Of a stretch of DNA of 21,268 nt, positions 5,364-12,752 are shown in pieces. Made by a program: the position numbers and the translations under genes. The notes under the pieces are model-generated. The model was not told the origin of the DNA. It did not search any database and saw only the letters and a list, made by a program, of their open reading frames with translations. Positions within the stretch are counted from its first letter, which is position 1. Each line of letters opens with the position of its first letter. Origin of the DNA: a virus; IMG/VR virus record IMGVR_UViG_3300025671_000657, positions 1 to 21,268 of that record, one strand, 5' to 3'.

Positions 5364-5825
5364 ATGAAAACTTTAACACTTAGAAACGACAAAAAGAAAC
5401 TAGAAAAACTTTTTATAGAAGCTATTAATCACAAAGGCAGAGAAAAGATAGCCAGAATCTATTCAAGAGGCAAAATAAATCTCGTATTAAAGAAGATAGG
5501 AATTAAGATTGAGTGCAAGCCACCCCTTAATTTTAATGCCTTTTGTAGATTTTGTAAAGGTAAATCACTTAATAACACAACTATTACCAAAAGTTATTGG
5601 TGGTCATTGTGGTCAATTTGTTGTAAAGATTGCAAACAAGAAGGAGAAAAAGAAGAATCTTATGAGTGTCAAAAAATAGATAGTGATTGTAATGATTGCG
5701 GATATTTTAAGAGAATTAAGGGATTAGAGGGCAATTGTAAGAAATTTAATAAATCAGTAACAGCAAGACCTAATTTTTGCAGTAGTTATGATTGTTTTGT
5801 TCACAGAAAAGATTTAAATTTATGA
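5364..5825 (+). CDS. Cysteine-rich, probably zinc-binding accessory protein
   Basis: A 153-aa protein with 12 cysteines in two clusters. The first is C61-R-F-C64 with C87-K-D-C90, a zinc-ribbon arrangement. The second is C109-N-D-C112 with C125, C139, C144 and H147, ending in a CFVHR motif that recurs in small phage proteins. The first 50 residues are basic and helical. The family and role are unknown; zinc-dependent nucleic-acid or protein binding is the cautious reading. It has its own promoter overlapping operator site A and sits between terminase and portal, outside the standard late order. The next gene starts inside its stop codon (ATGA). Confidence 0.75.
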   Translation: MKTLTLRNDKKKLEKLFIEAINHKGREKIARIYSRGKINLVLKKIGIKIECKPPLNFNAFCRFCKGKSLNNTTITKSYWWSLWSICCKDCKQEGEKEESYECQKIDSDCNDCGYFKRIKGLEGNCKKFNKSVTARPNFCSSYDCFVHRKDLNL

Positions 5826-6127
5826 AAATCACAGAGGAATTTATAAAATCATACTTTGATATTGAGGATGATAAAATAAAGATTACAGTTGCAGAAGGCT
5901 CTTTTTATTATCTATGCTCTTTAAAAGATTTATTTAAGGCTAAGTATGGGACTTGGGAGCTAATCAAGAAAATCTTAAAAAAGATAGTTGAGTGCAGAGG
6001 CGCACCTTCTCTCGCTGGCAGAAATTATGATAATCTATTGCTACTCCTAGCATTTATAGAAGAAAGGAATAATATTCTAGATTTGGAAATATGGCGAGAT
6101 AGGTTTAATAGTAAACATGGGATATAA
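5822..6127 (+). CDS. Unknown accessory protein, coupled to the cysteine-rich gene
   Basis: A 101-aa protein starting at ATG 5822, which overlaps the upstream TGA (ATGA). The alternative in-frame TTG at 5792 would lie entirely within the upstream gene and has no ribosome-binding site. It begins MKITEEFIKSYFDIEDDKIK; later segments such as WELIKKILKKIVE and NLLLLLAFIEERNNI look helical. No domain is recognised. Its first ten codons have a close copy at 6513-6542. It is probably co-transcribed with the cysteine-rich gene and shares its control. Confidence 0.65.
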   Translation: MKITEEFIKSYFDIEDDKIKITVAEGSFYYLCSLKDLFKAKYGTWELIKKILKKIVECRGAPSLAGRNYDNLLLLLAFIEERNNILDLEIWRDRFNSKHGI

Positions 6128-6157
6128 AAATCATTGTAACTTTAAACATAACAAAAT

Positions 6158-6484
6158 ATGAAATGTAAAGCCGATATTGAAGCAGAAAGATTTAAAAATT
6201 TAGAGCTTGGTTTTTATTATTGTTTGGTTAAAAAAACAAGGTTTATTAGCCAGGAAAAACTCGTTATCCAAGCAGATGAATTAGTGGAGGTTAGAGAGTT
6301 AGAATGCTCGATCGCAGGCAATAAGTTTTTTGCTCCTAGATACACCAATGAAAAAATAGTTGCCTTTGAGAAAGTTGAGCAACCTACTGCCTTTAAGAAA
6401 AAAAGAACAGTATTCGAAATGCCAGAGGAATTAATAAAACCATTTAATAAAATAATTAGTTCCATCTTTAGCGGTAGTCTTTAA
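6158..6484 (+). CDS. Unknown accessory protein
   Basis: A 108-aa protein beginning MKCKADIEAERFKNLELG. The middle appears beta-rich (YYCLVKKTRFISQEKLVIQA, then ELVEVRELECSIAG), and the C-terminus is helical and amphipathic (ELIKPFNKIISSIF). No family is recognised. It lies 30 bases downstream of the previous gene on the same strand, so it is probably part of the same accessory transcript. Confidence 0.6.
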   Translation: MKCKADIEAERFKNLELGFYYCLVKKTRFISQEKLVIQADELVEVRELECSIAGNKFFAPRYTNEKIVAFEKVEQPTAFKKKRTVFEMPEELIKPFNKIISSIFSGSL

Positions 6485-6512
6485 AAGACTAAATGCAAAA
6501 AGATTGGAAGCT

Positions 6513-6572
6513 ATGAAAACAACAAAAGAGTTTATAAAATCAATTGAAAACACTATAAGTAAAAACATTTGA
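6513..6572 (+). pseudogene. 19-codon frame resembling the start of the gene at 5822
   Basis: MKTTKEFIKSIENTISKNI, then TGA. The first ten codons match the 5' end of the gene at 5822 (MKITEEFIKS), with TTTATAAAATCA identical, and GGAAG precedes the ATG. It is probably a truncated duplicate; the promoter of the next regulator overlaps its end. It could still be translated as a leader peptide. Confidence 0.35.
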
Positions 6573-6576
6573 CATT
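6558..6576. promoter_or_regulatory. Dyad operator, site B
   Basis: AGTAAAAACATTTGACATT differs from site A at 2 of 19 positions. It overlaps the -35 of the promoter for the HTH gene at 6626. A weaker half-site, AATGCAAAAAG, is at 6492-6502. Confidence 0.6.
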
Positions 6577-6596
6577 TAAAATATAACTTGTTAAAT
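6569..6596 (+). promoter_or_regulatory. Promoter of the HTH regulator
   Basis: TTGACA (6569-6574), 16 bases, TTAAAT (6591-6596). The expected start at about 6603 gives a leader of about 23 bases before ATG 6626. Confidence 0.55.
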
Positions 6597-6625
6597 GGAA
6601 TTAGTTATTAATTTTTTTCTTGACA

Positions 6626-6856
6626 ATGGATATTAAAGAAGTATTAAAGACTAACAAAATCACGCAGCAAGATTTTGCTGATTATATGGGCTACACTAGG
6701 CAATCACTTTCAGGAACCTTAAGAGAGGGAAAAGAAAGAAAATCATTAATCAACAATCTAAAATTAGCAACGGCAGAGAAAAACGGCATATCGATTGACA
6801 TCACGGAAGAAGGACACACGATTGTTAGTTTTGATTTAACTAAGCTAGCAGTTTAA
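6626..6856 (+). CDS. Helix-turn-helix regulator, candidate controller of the dyad sites
   Basis: A 76-aa protein, MDIKEVLKTNKITQQDFADY followed by MGYTRQSLSGTLREGKERKS. This is a Cro/CI-type helix-turn-helix at about residues 11-40, with a short beta-like C-terminus (GISIDITEEGHTIVSF) that could form a dimer. I prefer ATG 6626 over the TTG at 6620, which is part of a TTGACA sequence. Operator site B overlaps its promoter, consistent with autoregulation, and three related sites lie at other accessory genes. This makes it the best candidate in the window for the protein that binds them, though that assignment is inferred. It is not obviously related to the two XRE proteins upstream. Confidence 0.78.
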   Translation: MDIKEVLKTNKITQQDFADYMGYTRQSLSGTLREGKERKSLINNLKLATAEKNGISIDITEEGHTIVSFDLTKLAV

Positions 6857-6859
6857 TTA

Positions 6860-6887
6860 TTGACATTAAAATAAAAATAGTTTATTA
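6860..6887 (+). promoter_or_regulatory. Putative promoter of the head module
   Basis: TTGACA (6860-6865), 16 bases, TTATTA (6882-6887); TATTAG at 6883-6888 gives 17. It lies 32 bases before the portal start. It has the TTGACATT core but not the full dyad of sites A-D, so it may be controlled differently. Confidence 0.5.
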
Positions 6888-6919
6888 GTTGATACTTAAA
6901 ATCAATTAAATTTCATTTC

Positions 6920-8320
6920 ATGGCTACTAGGACAAGTAATAATGAAGTGTTGGCTAACAGCTTAACTACATTAACAACCGCTCTTGGATTTCCTCAAGAA
7001 TTTGCAGAACAGTTAAGCCAGACAGCTACACTTGCAAAAAACAATAGAACTTATTTCATAAGTAACGATAGACCAACCCTAACCTATGCCTATACGACAC
7101 ACGGTATAATCCAAACACTTATTGATCAACCTATAGAAGATGCGTTCAGGGGTGGTATTGATATAGAATCGTCAGAATTAGAAGCAGATGAGATACAGCA
7201 GATACAGAACTATATAAAAGAAAATGATATTTTAGAAGAAGTAAAAGATTTAGCTAAATGGACTCGTCTTTACGGTGGTGGTGGAATGGTTATTAATACA
7301 ACTGGTAAATCAGATAAACCAATTAATATTGATGCTATAAATGAAGATACGCCGCTTTCTTTTCAAGCGGCTGACTTGTGGGAGTTACACCAAACTAATT
7401 TACCCGCTTATGGAGAGCAGAAAGCATACGTTAAAAGCGGATTCCATGAACCAGCTTTCTTTTATTATGGCAATAAGCTAGATGAAACAAGAGTATTAAA
7501 AACGAGAGGAAAAAGAGCGCCCTCATTAGCAAGGCCGCAGTTAAGGGGTTGGGGGATGAGTGAGGTTGAAAGATTAATCCGTTCACTTAATCAGTACCTA
7601 AAAAACAATGACCTTATTTTTGAGTTACTCGATGAGGCTAAAATTGATGTTTACGGAATACAAGGCTTTAATAAATCCTTATTAACCCAGGGAGGAACTG
7701 AGAAGCTTACTAAAAGGGTTCAAATGGCTAACAAAGTCAAGAACTATCAACAAGCTATAGTTAAAGATAAAGAAGATGATTACGATCAAAAGCAAATGAA
7801 TTTTGCAGGTTTATCAGAAATGCTACAGCAAATAAGAATTGGTATAGCAAGCGATCTAAAAATGCCATTAACTAAATTATTTGGCTTATCAACAGCAGGC
7901 TTTAGTAGTGGAGAAGATGAGATTGAAAACTATAATTCAATGATTGAAAGTCAGATAAGGGGTAAGTTTGATAATCTAATAATTCAGATGCTTAAACTTA
8001 TATGTCAAAAGCTATTTGGAGTTGTGCCAGATGATTTACAGATTGCGTATAAACCTCTAAGGATGCTTTCAGCAGTCGAAGAGGAGCAGGTTAAGACTTC
8101 ACAAGAAAATAGAATTTTAGCGATGTACGATAGGGCGTTAATGACCTCTGATCAGGTTATTGAAGAGATTAATCAATCCAATTTATTTGCTAGTGATTTA
8201 AAAAACGAATCAAGATCAGACTTTCCTATGCCTGCGCCAGCAAAGCCAAAGATGGATATAGAAACCAGCAAAACAACAAATTCAATTATTAATAAATTAT
8301 TTAAGAAAAATGGCAATTAA
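6920..8320 (+). CDS. Portal protein (DUF1073 family)
   Basis: A 466-aa protein matching DUF1073-type portals of contractile-tailed phages. The N-terminal part includes YAYTTHGIIQTLIDQPIEDA (about 52-71) and FRGGIDIES. The stem-like region has WTRLYGGGGMVINTTG (about 113-128), and the crown side has LKMPLTKLFGLSTAGFSSGE, a conserved motif of this family. The length is near the usual size. Twelve copies should form the ring at the capsid vertex through which DNA passes and where the neck attaches. No Acb1-type anti-CBASS domain, sometimes fused to DUF1073, is evident. The ATG has no clear ribosome-binding site. The next gene overlaps by 11 bases. Confidence 0.92.
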   Translation: MATRTSNNEVLANSLTTLTTALGFPQEFAEQLSQTATLAKNNRTYFISNDRPTLTYAYTTHGIIQTLIDQPIEDAFRGGIDIESSELEADEIQQIQNYIKENDILEEVKDLAKWTRLYGGGGMVINTTGKSDKPINIDAINEDTPLSFQAADLWELHQTNLPAYGEQKAYVKSGFHEPAFFYYGNKLDETRVLKTRGKRAPSLARPQLRGWGMSEVERLIRSLNQYLKNNDLIFELLDEAKIDVYGIQGFNKSLLTQGGTEKLTKRVQMANKVKNYQQAIVKDKEDDYDQKQMNFAGLSEMLQQIRIGIASDLKMPLTKLFGLSTAGFSSGEDEIENYNSMIESQIRGKFDNLIIQMLKLICQKLFGVVPDDLQIAYKPLRMLSAVEEEQVKTSQENRILAMYDRALMTSDQVIEEINQSNLFASDLKNESRSDFPMPAPAKPKMDIETSKTTNSIINKLFKKNGN

Positions 8321-8630
8321 TACAGATTATCAAAGCGTTGTAACATTAGGCAGACTATACAGAATAGGCATGGTAGAAGGAGGGCGTGGCCTAGGTCAAG
8401 CCTTAGCACCCCGTATAATGGCAAAGGGTGGTACTATGGATATTTATTTTGCTGATGCAACAGTTGACCCAACATCTTTGGCTGAAATGGCTCTTGTAAA
8501 ACAAGATACAACAGGTCAAGCAATAGAATCAATAGCAGACTACATGGCTATAGTTGAAAATCAAGCTACTGTAAATGAGGTTATTATCACTGGTGTTGAG
8601 TTAAAAGAAGATTTGGGTGCTATTTCTTAA
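8310..8630 (+). CDS. Unknown head-module protein
   Basis: A 106-aa protein, beginning MAINTDYQSVVTLGRLYRIG. The Gly-rich centre (GMVEGGRGLGQALAPRIMAK) and neutral, hydrophobic C-terminus (VNEVIITGVELKEDLGAIS) suggest a folded beta-rich structural protein, possibly a trimeric or decorating component. The start overlaps the portal gene, and the stop overlaps the next ATG by one base, so it belongs to the head operon. I do not recognise the family; a minor capsid or vertex protein is likely from position only. Confidence 0.65.
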   Translation: MAINTDYQSVVTLGRLYRIGMVEGGRGLGQALAPRIMAKGGTMDIYFADATVDPTSLAEMALVKQDTTGQAIESIADYMAIVENQATVNEVIITGVELKEDLGAIS

Positions 8631-9583
8631 TGAAAGAAAAACAACTAACACCAATAAAAGTAAATCCTAAGCTTGATGAGGAGCTAGAAAAACAAATATT
8701 AGCTTTCCTTTCAAAAGAAATATTTGCTCCTATTGTTGTTGAGATGAAGAAAAGCAAAAATATTCTATTTAATGCCAGAACAACCATTGAATCGGCAATA
8801 AAAAGTGGTAGAATACAATTTGCGGATGGTATTTTTAAAGGTGATTTTAATTCTAGTCTCGCAAAGGAGTTTAGAAGCCTTGGAATGAAATTTGACAAAA
8901 GGATTGAGGGTTATCGCAAAGAAATTGGTAAATTACCTATATCACTACAGGTTGCAATTACTCAAACAGATTCAGCTTATGTAGCAATGGCGGAGAATAT
9001 AATTAAATCTATTGAGTCAATTAATTATGATGAAGCTTTGGCAGAGCTTAATTTATCAAGTGCTTTTGATAAGGTCATTAAGTCAGTTGATAAAGACTTT
9101 GCTAGAACAGCAGCAAGTGTAATTGGCGTTAGTGTTGATTTAACTGAAAATCAAAAAGAAAGGATAGCAGACGAGTTTTCAGAAAATTTAAAGTTATATA
9201 TTAAAGATTTTGCAGATGAGCAAGTGTTAATCCTTAGAAAAGATGTTGAGGATGCAGTTTTTGCAGGGATAAGAGCAGAAGAATTACAAAAAACTATTGT
9301 TGGTAGATTTGGCGTTAGTGAGTCAAAAGCAAAGTTTTTAGCTAAACAAGAAATTTCTTTGTTGACTTCTAAATATAAACAAGCTAAATATGAAGATGTA
9401 GGAGTGCGTAAGTACAAATGGTCAATATCCAATGTTAGGACTAGACCAGATCACAGAGCCTTAAATGGAAAGGTTTTTAGCTTTGATGATCCACCTATTA
9501 CAAACCAAGATACAGGAGCTAGGAATAATCCAGGCGAAGATTTTGGTTGTAATTGTGTTGCTATACCTATTATTGAGATTTAG
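8630..9583 (+). CDS. Head morphogenesis protein, Mu F / SPP1 gp7 family
   Basis: A 317-aa protein whose C-terminal domain has the family signature: AKQEISLLTSKYKQAK (about 238-253), KWSISNVRTRPDHRALNGKV with the RxDHR motif, then NPGEDFGCNC and VAIPI at the end. The first 200 residues are mostly helical and variable, as is normal. Relatives act in early head assembly, bind near the portal and can be injected or help DNA delivery. It follows the portal and one small gene, the usual order. A minus-strand island interrupts the operon directly afterwards. Confidence 0.9.
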   Translation: MKEKQLTPIKVNPKLDEELEKQILAFLSKEIFAPIVVEMKKSKNILFNARTTIESAIKSGRIQFADGIFKGDFNSSLAKEFRSLGMKFDKRIEGYRKEIGKLPISLQVAITQTDSAYVAMAENIIKSIESINYDEALAELNLSSAFDKVIKSVDKDFARTAASVIGVSVDLTENQKERIADEFSENLKLYIKDFADEQVLILRKDVEDAVFAGIRAEELQKTIVGRFGVSESKAKFLAKQEISLLTSKYKQAKYEDVGVRKYKWSISNVRTRPDHRALNGKVFSFDDPPITNQDTGARNNPGEDFGCNCVAIPIIEI

Positions 9584-9596
9584 CCTCTATACCATA

Positions 9597-9668
9597 TCAT
9601 GAGCGATTCTTGATAAAGCCAATTATTAATAAAATAATTATTAATAATAATATATTAGTTATAAACAC
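9597..9668 (-). CDS. Possible 23-aa single-span membrane peptide
   Basis: Reading on the minus strand from GTG: MFITNILLLIIILLIIGF then IKNRS. It is one strongly hydrophobic helix with positive residues at the C-terminal end, a typical small membrane peptide. It overlaps the 3' end of the 59-aa gene by 14 bases in another frame, so it could be coupled to it. AT-rich DNA produces Ile/Leu runs by chance, so confidence is limited. Confidence 0.35.
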   Translation of the reverse strand: MFITNILLLIIILLIIGFIKNRS

Positions 9669-9834
9669 AATATAGTTTTTTACTTTTATAGTTACGTTTA
9701 ATAGATATTAGATCATCTATTTTGATGTCAAAGAATTTATGAGGACTATCTTTTAGTATTTTTACTCTAAGAGTTAAATAATCATCTTCATTTACTTTTG
9801 TTTCATTGTTTGATTCTAACTTATCTTTACTCAT
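9655..9834 (-). CDS. Minus-strand 59-aa accessory protein, unknown
   Basis: A protein that begins MSKDKLESNNETKVNEDDYL, continues TLRVKILKDSPHKFFDIKID and ends KKLYCVYN. The first 18 residues are polar and probably disordered; the rest alternates hydrophobic and charged residues like a small beta/alpha domain. No family is recognised. It lies head-to-head with the protease-scaffold gene, against the direction of the whole structural operon, and has its own good promoter and operator site C. Those are features of phage cargo (moron) genes expressed independently of lytic growth. Exclusion or host modification is possible but unproven. Confidence 0.62.
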   Translation of the reverse strand: MSKDKLESNNETKVNEDDYLTLRVKILKDSPHKFFDIKIDDLISIKRNYKSKKLYCVYN

Positions 9835-9866
9835 AAAAAATTAATATAGTTACTAGGACAAAACCT

Positions 9867-9894
9867 ATATTAATTAAGAAATTATTAATGTCAA
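9867..9894 (-). promoter_or_regulatory. Minus-strand promoter of the 59-aa accessory gene
   Basis: On the minus strand, TTGACA (9889-9894), 16 bases, TAATAT (9867-9872). The predicted leader is about 26 bases. A second TTGACA lies 12 bases further upstream (9901-9906), inside operator site C, with TAATTT at 9879-9884 as a possible -10. Confidence 0.65.
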
Positions 9895-9898
9895 CAAC

Positions 9899-9919
9899 AA
9901 TGTCAAAACTTTTTACATT
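9899..9919. promoter_or_regulatory. Dyad operator, site C
   Basis: The minus strand reads TGTAAAAAGTTTTGACATT, one mismatch from site A. It sits between the minus-strand promoter and the protease-scaffold start at 9928, and could affect both directions. Confidence 0.65.
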
Positions 9920-9927
9920 TTATTTAA

Positions 9928-10944
9928 ATGATTAAAAACGGACTAGATAATCCAAGATTAAGAGCAGAAACATTCAAGGCAAGATTCCTTGAGGCTGCGG
10001 TTGTTGAATACAATGACGAGAGGGTTTTAATAAAACCAGAAAACTTAATGAAGATGGCTCTTAAGTTTAAGGGTGCAAAAGTGATTATAGATCACAAAGA
10101 TGTTACAGCGGAAAACGCTAATGAAATAGTGGGATATATAAACAATATCTGGATAGGTGATGATGGTTGGGCTTGGTGTGATTTTACTGTAAATGATGCA
10201 GAAGCAATAAATCTTATTAACAGGGGTTACTCTGTTAGTTGTTGTTATGTAGCAGTAACTAGCGGAAATGGTGGTACTAAGAATGCAGTACCTTACAACC
10301 GTGAAGTGGTAGACATAGAAGAGAATGACGAAGTCACTCACTTGGCTATTGTGGAAAATCCTCGCTACGAGGATGCAATTATTTTAAAAAATTCAATTAA
10401 AAATAAAATGAAAAATATATTTAAATTTACTTCTAAAAAAGAGACAAAAGAAAATTCAGTAAAAGAATTGGATTTAGAAAATTCTTTTATTCAATTAAGC
10501 AATGGCTCTGATCTTCCTATGGCTGAAGCTATCAAGATATGTGAAAATGAAGCTAAAAAAGAAGAAGAGAAAGAAAACGAGTATCACGAAGACAAGCCTA
10601 AGATCAATGATGATACTGAAATTGAAGTAGGCGGCAAAATGATGAAAGTTTCTGAAATGAAAAAAATAGTTGAATCAGCTAAAAAGAATGAAGAAGACGA
10701 GGCTAAGAAAAATGCTGAGGAAGAAGAGGAAAAGAAAAAAGAAAAAGAAAATGCTGAAAAGGAAGAAGCTGAGGAAAAGAAGAAAGAAGCCAAAAAGAAC
10801 TCTATTGATGCTAAAAAGATAGCAGAAGACACAAAGAAGTTTGAAAATGGCAAAAAAATAGAATCATCAAAAGTAATTACAGATAGATCAAGATTTGAAT
10901 TAGGTCGTCTTGCTTATGGTGAGCCTCAAAAAGTTACTAAATAA
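9928..10944 (+). CDS. Prohead protease (DUF2213) with C-terminal scaffold-like region
   Basis: A 338-aa protein in two parts. Residues 1-155 match DUF2213, with candidate catalytic residues H56 (IDHKD), S102 or S104 (GYSVSC) and H138 (VTHLAIVENPRY), the pattern of herpesvirus-type assembly proteases. Residues about 200-310 are a highly charged Glu/Lys coiled coil (DEAKKNAEEEEEKKKEKEN and similar), as expected for a capsid scaffold. A Met at 161 (10408-10410), at the junction, could start a separate scaffold as in lambda C/Nu3. The protein would shape the prohead and then be degraded. No clear ribosome-binding site precedes the ATG; operator site C ends 9 bases upstream. Confidence 0.85.
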   Translation: MIKNGLDNPRLRAETFKARFLEAAVVEYNDERVLIKPENLMKMALKFKGAKVIIDHKDVTAENANEIVGYINNIWIGDDGWAWCDFTVNDAEAINLINRGYSVSCCYVAVTSGNGGTKNAVPYNREVVDIEENDEVTHLAIVENPRYEDAIILKNSIKNKMKNIFKFTSKKETKENSVKELDLENSFIQLSNGSDLPMAEAIKICENEAKKEEEKENEYHEDKPKINDDTEIEVGGKMMKVSEMKKIVESAKKNEEDEAKKNAEEEEEKKKEKENAEKEEAEEKKKEAKKNSIDAKKIAEDTKKFENGKKIESSKVITDRSRFELGRLAYGEPQKVTK

Positions 10945-10967
10945 TATTAATTCATTAAATAAAAAAA

Positions 10968-11417
10968 ATGACACAGATTTTAAACCAAACTAGACCAACT
11001 TCGGAAAAGGGGATGCTAGACTTAGCGATTAACTGGAATTTGTTTGATTGTAGAATTGACCCAGCTTCTGTTGCTGATTTCTCAAATGCAAATGGCTTTG
11101 CTCTTAAAATTGTAGGCGTTGCAGGCAAATCAATCATGGTTGATTTAGCTACTCTAGCCGCTGATGATATTTTTGGCTTTGTTCCTTATGAAGTGAAAAC
11201 AAATAGCTATGCTGCAGGAGATTCTATCAGAGCTGCTTCATTCTTTAGTGTAATGAAAATGGAAGCTTCGGCTGCTATTGCTAGAGGTGCTGATTTAGAA
11301 ATAGTACCAACTGGCAATAAAGTAGCTACTAATTCGGGCGGTACTTCAATTGGCCGTGCTTTAGACATTGCTACCGCTGATGGTGATTTAATCAGAGTAC
11401 TTATTAAAACACAGTAA
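10968..11417 (+). CDS. Capsid decoration / head-fibre-like protein
   Basis: A 149-aa, beta-rich, nearly neutral protein lying directly before the major capsid gene, the usual place for decoration proteins or DUF2190-type proteins. The C-terminal half has small-residue strands and a closing IGRALDIATADGDLIRVLI, resembling the usual ending of those families (IGxAL...GDLxRVLL). The N-terminus (MTQILNQTRPTSEKGMLD) is polar and may bind the capsid. The role is assigned from position and fold-like pattern, not a firm family match. Confidence 0.65.
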   Translation: MTQILNQTRPTSEKGMLDLAINWNLFDCRIDPASVADFSNANGFALKIVGVAGKSIMVDLATLAADDIFGFVPYEVKTNSYAAGDSIRAASFFSVMKMEASAAIARGADLEIVPTGNKVATNSGGTSIGRALDIATADGDLIRVLIKTQ

Positions 11418-11442
11418 TTTATTAATTTAACTAGGACAAAAA

Positions 11443-12537
11443 ATGGACAATAAAACTTTAAATATGCTAAAAGCAATTCATGATGGCAGACAACTTTCTC
11501 ATGATACTTTTGCAAACTCAATAATTAATACAAAGGCTGGACTTGAGGGAAAAGCAAATATTCTTTGTAATGCTGCACCAGCAGGCTATGAGCAAACTAT
11601 TTCAACATTAACGGATATTAAAAGAGATGTTATTTCTCAAGTATTCTATACAGTTGGTGAGAATCAAGGCGGCTTAGGTGCATTCGTGCCAATTAAAACT
11701 GGTGAAGGTGCATTTACTGAAGAGTCTTTATATTACAGAAACTTTAAGCTAGATGGCAACTTCGCTTCTGGAATCATGGGTCAAGGCGCGGGTACTAGAA
11801 AAGGCAAAACTAATGTTGGTTATGATTCAGTTCGTTTGCCTAACTTCTTCTGGTCAGGTGAAATGGATTACTCTATAATTGAATTAGAGCAAGCTAATAG
11901 AAACTTAGGCTCAGTAATTAACTTAATCACTCAAAGAGAGGAAGCAAGAAAAACTGAATGGGATATTGGCATTCAAGATACTGCTTTAGTTGGTCAACCA
12001 GAGTTAGCTGATATTGACGGTTTATTAACTTTATCAGGAATTACGACTGATGTTTCAACTTTGACTAAGCCATTATCTGCAATGACTTCAACGGAAATAA
12101 ATACTTTTGCTAAAAATATTGTTAAAGTTTACTTCCAAAATACAAATCAAACAAGAATGCCAGATACTTTCTGTATTCCTACTGCTGATTTCTTGGGATT
12201 ACCATCTTTTGTAGCTGAAAATCAACCTTTGATTTTTAAGTCAACTTTCTTAGAGCAAGCGTTTAAAGAAGCTACTCAAAATCCTAACTTTAAAGTTACT
12301 CATACAGCTTACAACAATAAAGATTTTGTTCAAAATCCTTTAGGCGTAAACAGATATGTTCTTTACAGAAACGATTCTAAGACTTTAGAAATGAACTTAC
12401 CAATTGATTACACAACTACAACTTTTGGAACTGTAAACAATTTTGACTTCTCTAATGTAGCTTATGGTCAATTCTCAGGTATTATTGCTAAGAGACCACA
12501 AGAAATTTACTACTTAGATCACGCGCAACCAATTTAA
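11443..12537 (+). CDS. Major capsid protein (DUF2184 family)
   Basis: A 364-aa protein with the hallmarks of DUF2184 capsid proteins in DUF1073/DUF2213 phages. An N-terminal arm is followed by VGENQGGLGAFVPIKTGEGA (about 68-87), a loop with MGQGAGTRKGKTNVGYDSV, the FWSGEMDYSIIELEQA region (about 138-153) and a C-terminal domain ending in AKRPQEIYYLDHAQPI. An HK97-type fold is expected. AGGA about 10 bases ahead of the ATG is a reasonable ribosome-binding site, fitting high expression. The prohead protease is encoded two genes upstream. Confidence 0.9.
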   Translation: MDNKTLNMLKAIHDGRQLSHDTFANSIINTKAGLEGKANILCNAAPAGYEQTISTLTDIKRDVISQVFYTVGENQGGLGAFVPIKTGEGAFTEESLYYRNFKLDGNFASGIMGQGAGTRKGKTNVGYDSVRLPNFFWSGEMDYSIIELEQANRNLGSVINLITQREEARKTEWDIGIQDTALVGQPELADIDGLLTLSGITTDVSTLTKPLSAMTSTEINTFAKNIVKVYFQNTNQTRMPDTFCIPTADFLGLPSFVAENQPLIFKSTFLEQAFKEATQNPNFKVTHTAYNNKDFVQNPLGVNRYVLYRNDSKTLEMNLPIDYTTTTFGTVNNFDFSNVAYGQFSGIIAKRPQEIYYLDHAQPI

Positions 12538-12548
12538 TATAGGAAAAT

Positions 12549-12752
12549 ATGGAACTTATAAATCAAACTAAAACAAATTTCTTAATTGCAAAAGATAAAG
12601 AGGGTAAAGATATTTTCTTTAGAATTGGTAAAGTTATGAAGCTTGATGAAAATTTAGCTAAAACTTTATTGAGATACGAAGGTATTGATACTGTTGATTC
12701 TTTGAAAGACAAAGCAGAAACGATAGTAAATAAAGCTAAGTCTAAAAAGTAA
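12549..12752 (+). CDS. Small head protein, unknown
   Basis: A 67-aa protein, MELINQTKTNFLIAKDKEGK onward, with a short beta-like N-terminal half and a helical Lys-rich C-terminus (LKDKAETIVNKAKSKK). AGGA precedes the start, and its stop overlaps the next ATG by one base. Small proteins at this position, between major capsid and DUF4054, are frequent. The function is not known; a head-completion helper is possible. Confidence 0.62.
   Translation: MELINQTKTNFLIAKDKEGKDIFFRIGKVMKLDENLAKTLLRYEGIDTVDSLKDKAETIVNKAKSKK

Noticed and set aside
5792-5821. TTG start extending the gene at 5822
   Set aside because: Lies wholly inside the upstream gene; ATG 5822 forms the usual ATGA overlap.
6620-6625. 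TTG start two codons upstream of the HTH gene
   Set aside because: The ATG at 6626 fits the family's normal N-terminus; the TTGACA there is probably coincidental.
10584-10853. Minus-strand Phe/Ser-rich frame
   Set aside because: Mirror of the Glu/Lys coiled coil of the protease-scaffold gene; low-complexity shadow.
6926-11439. Ten-mer ACTAGGACAA at 6926, 9852 and 11430
   Set aside because: Short; one copy is in coding sequence and one serves as a ribosome-binding site, so no common role is evident.
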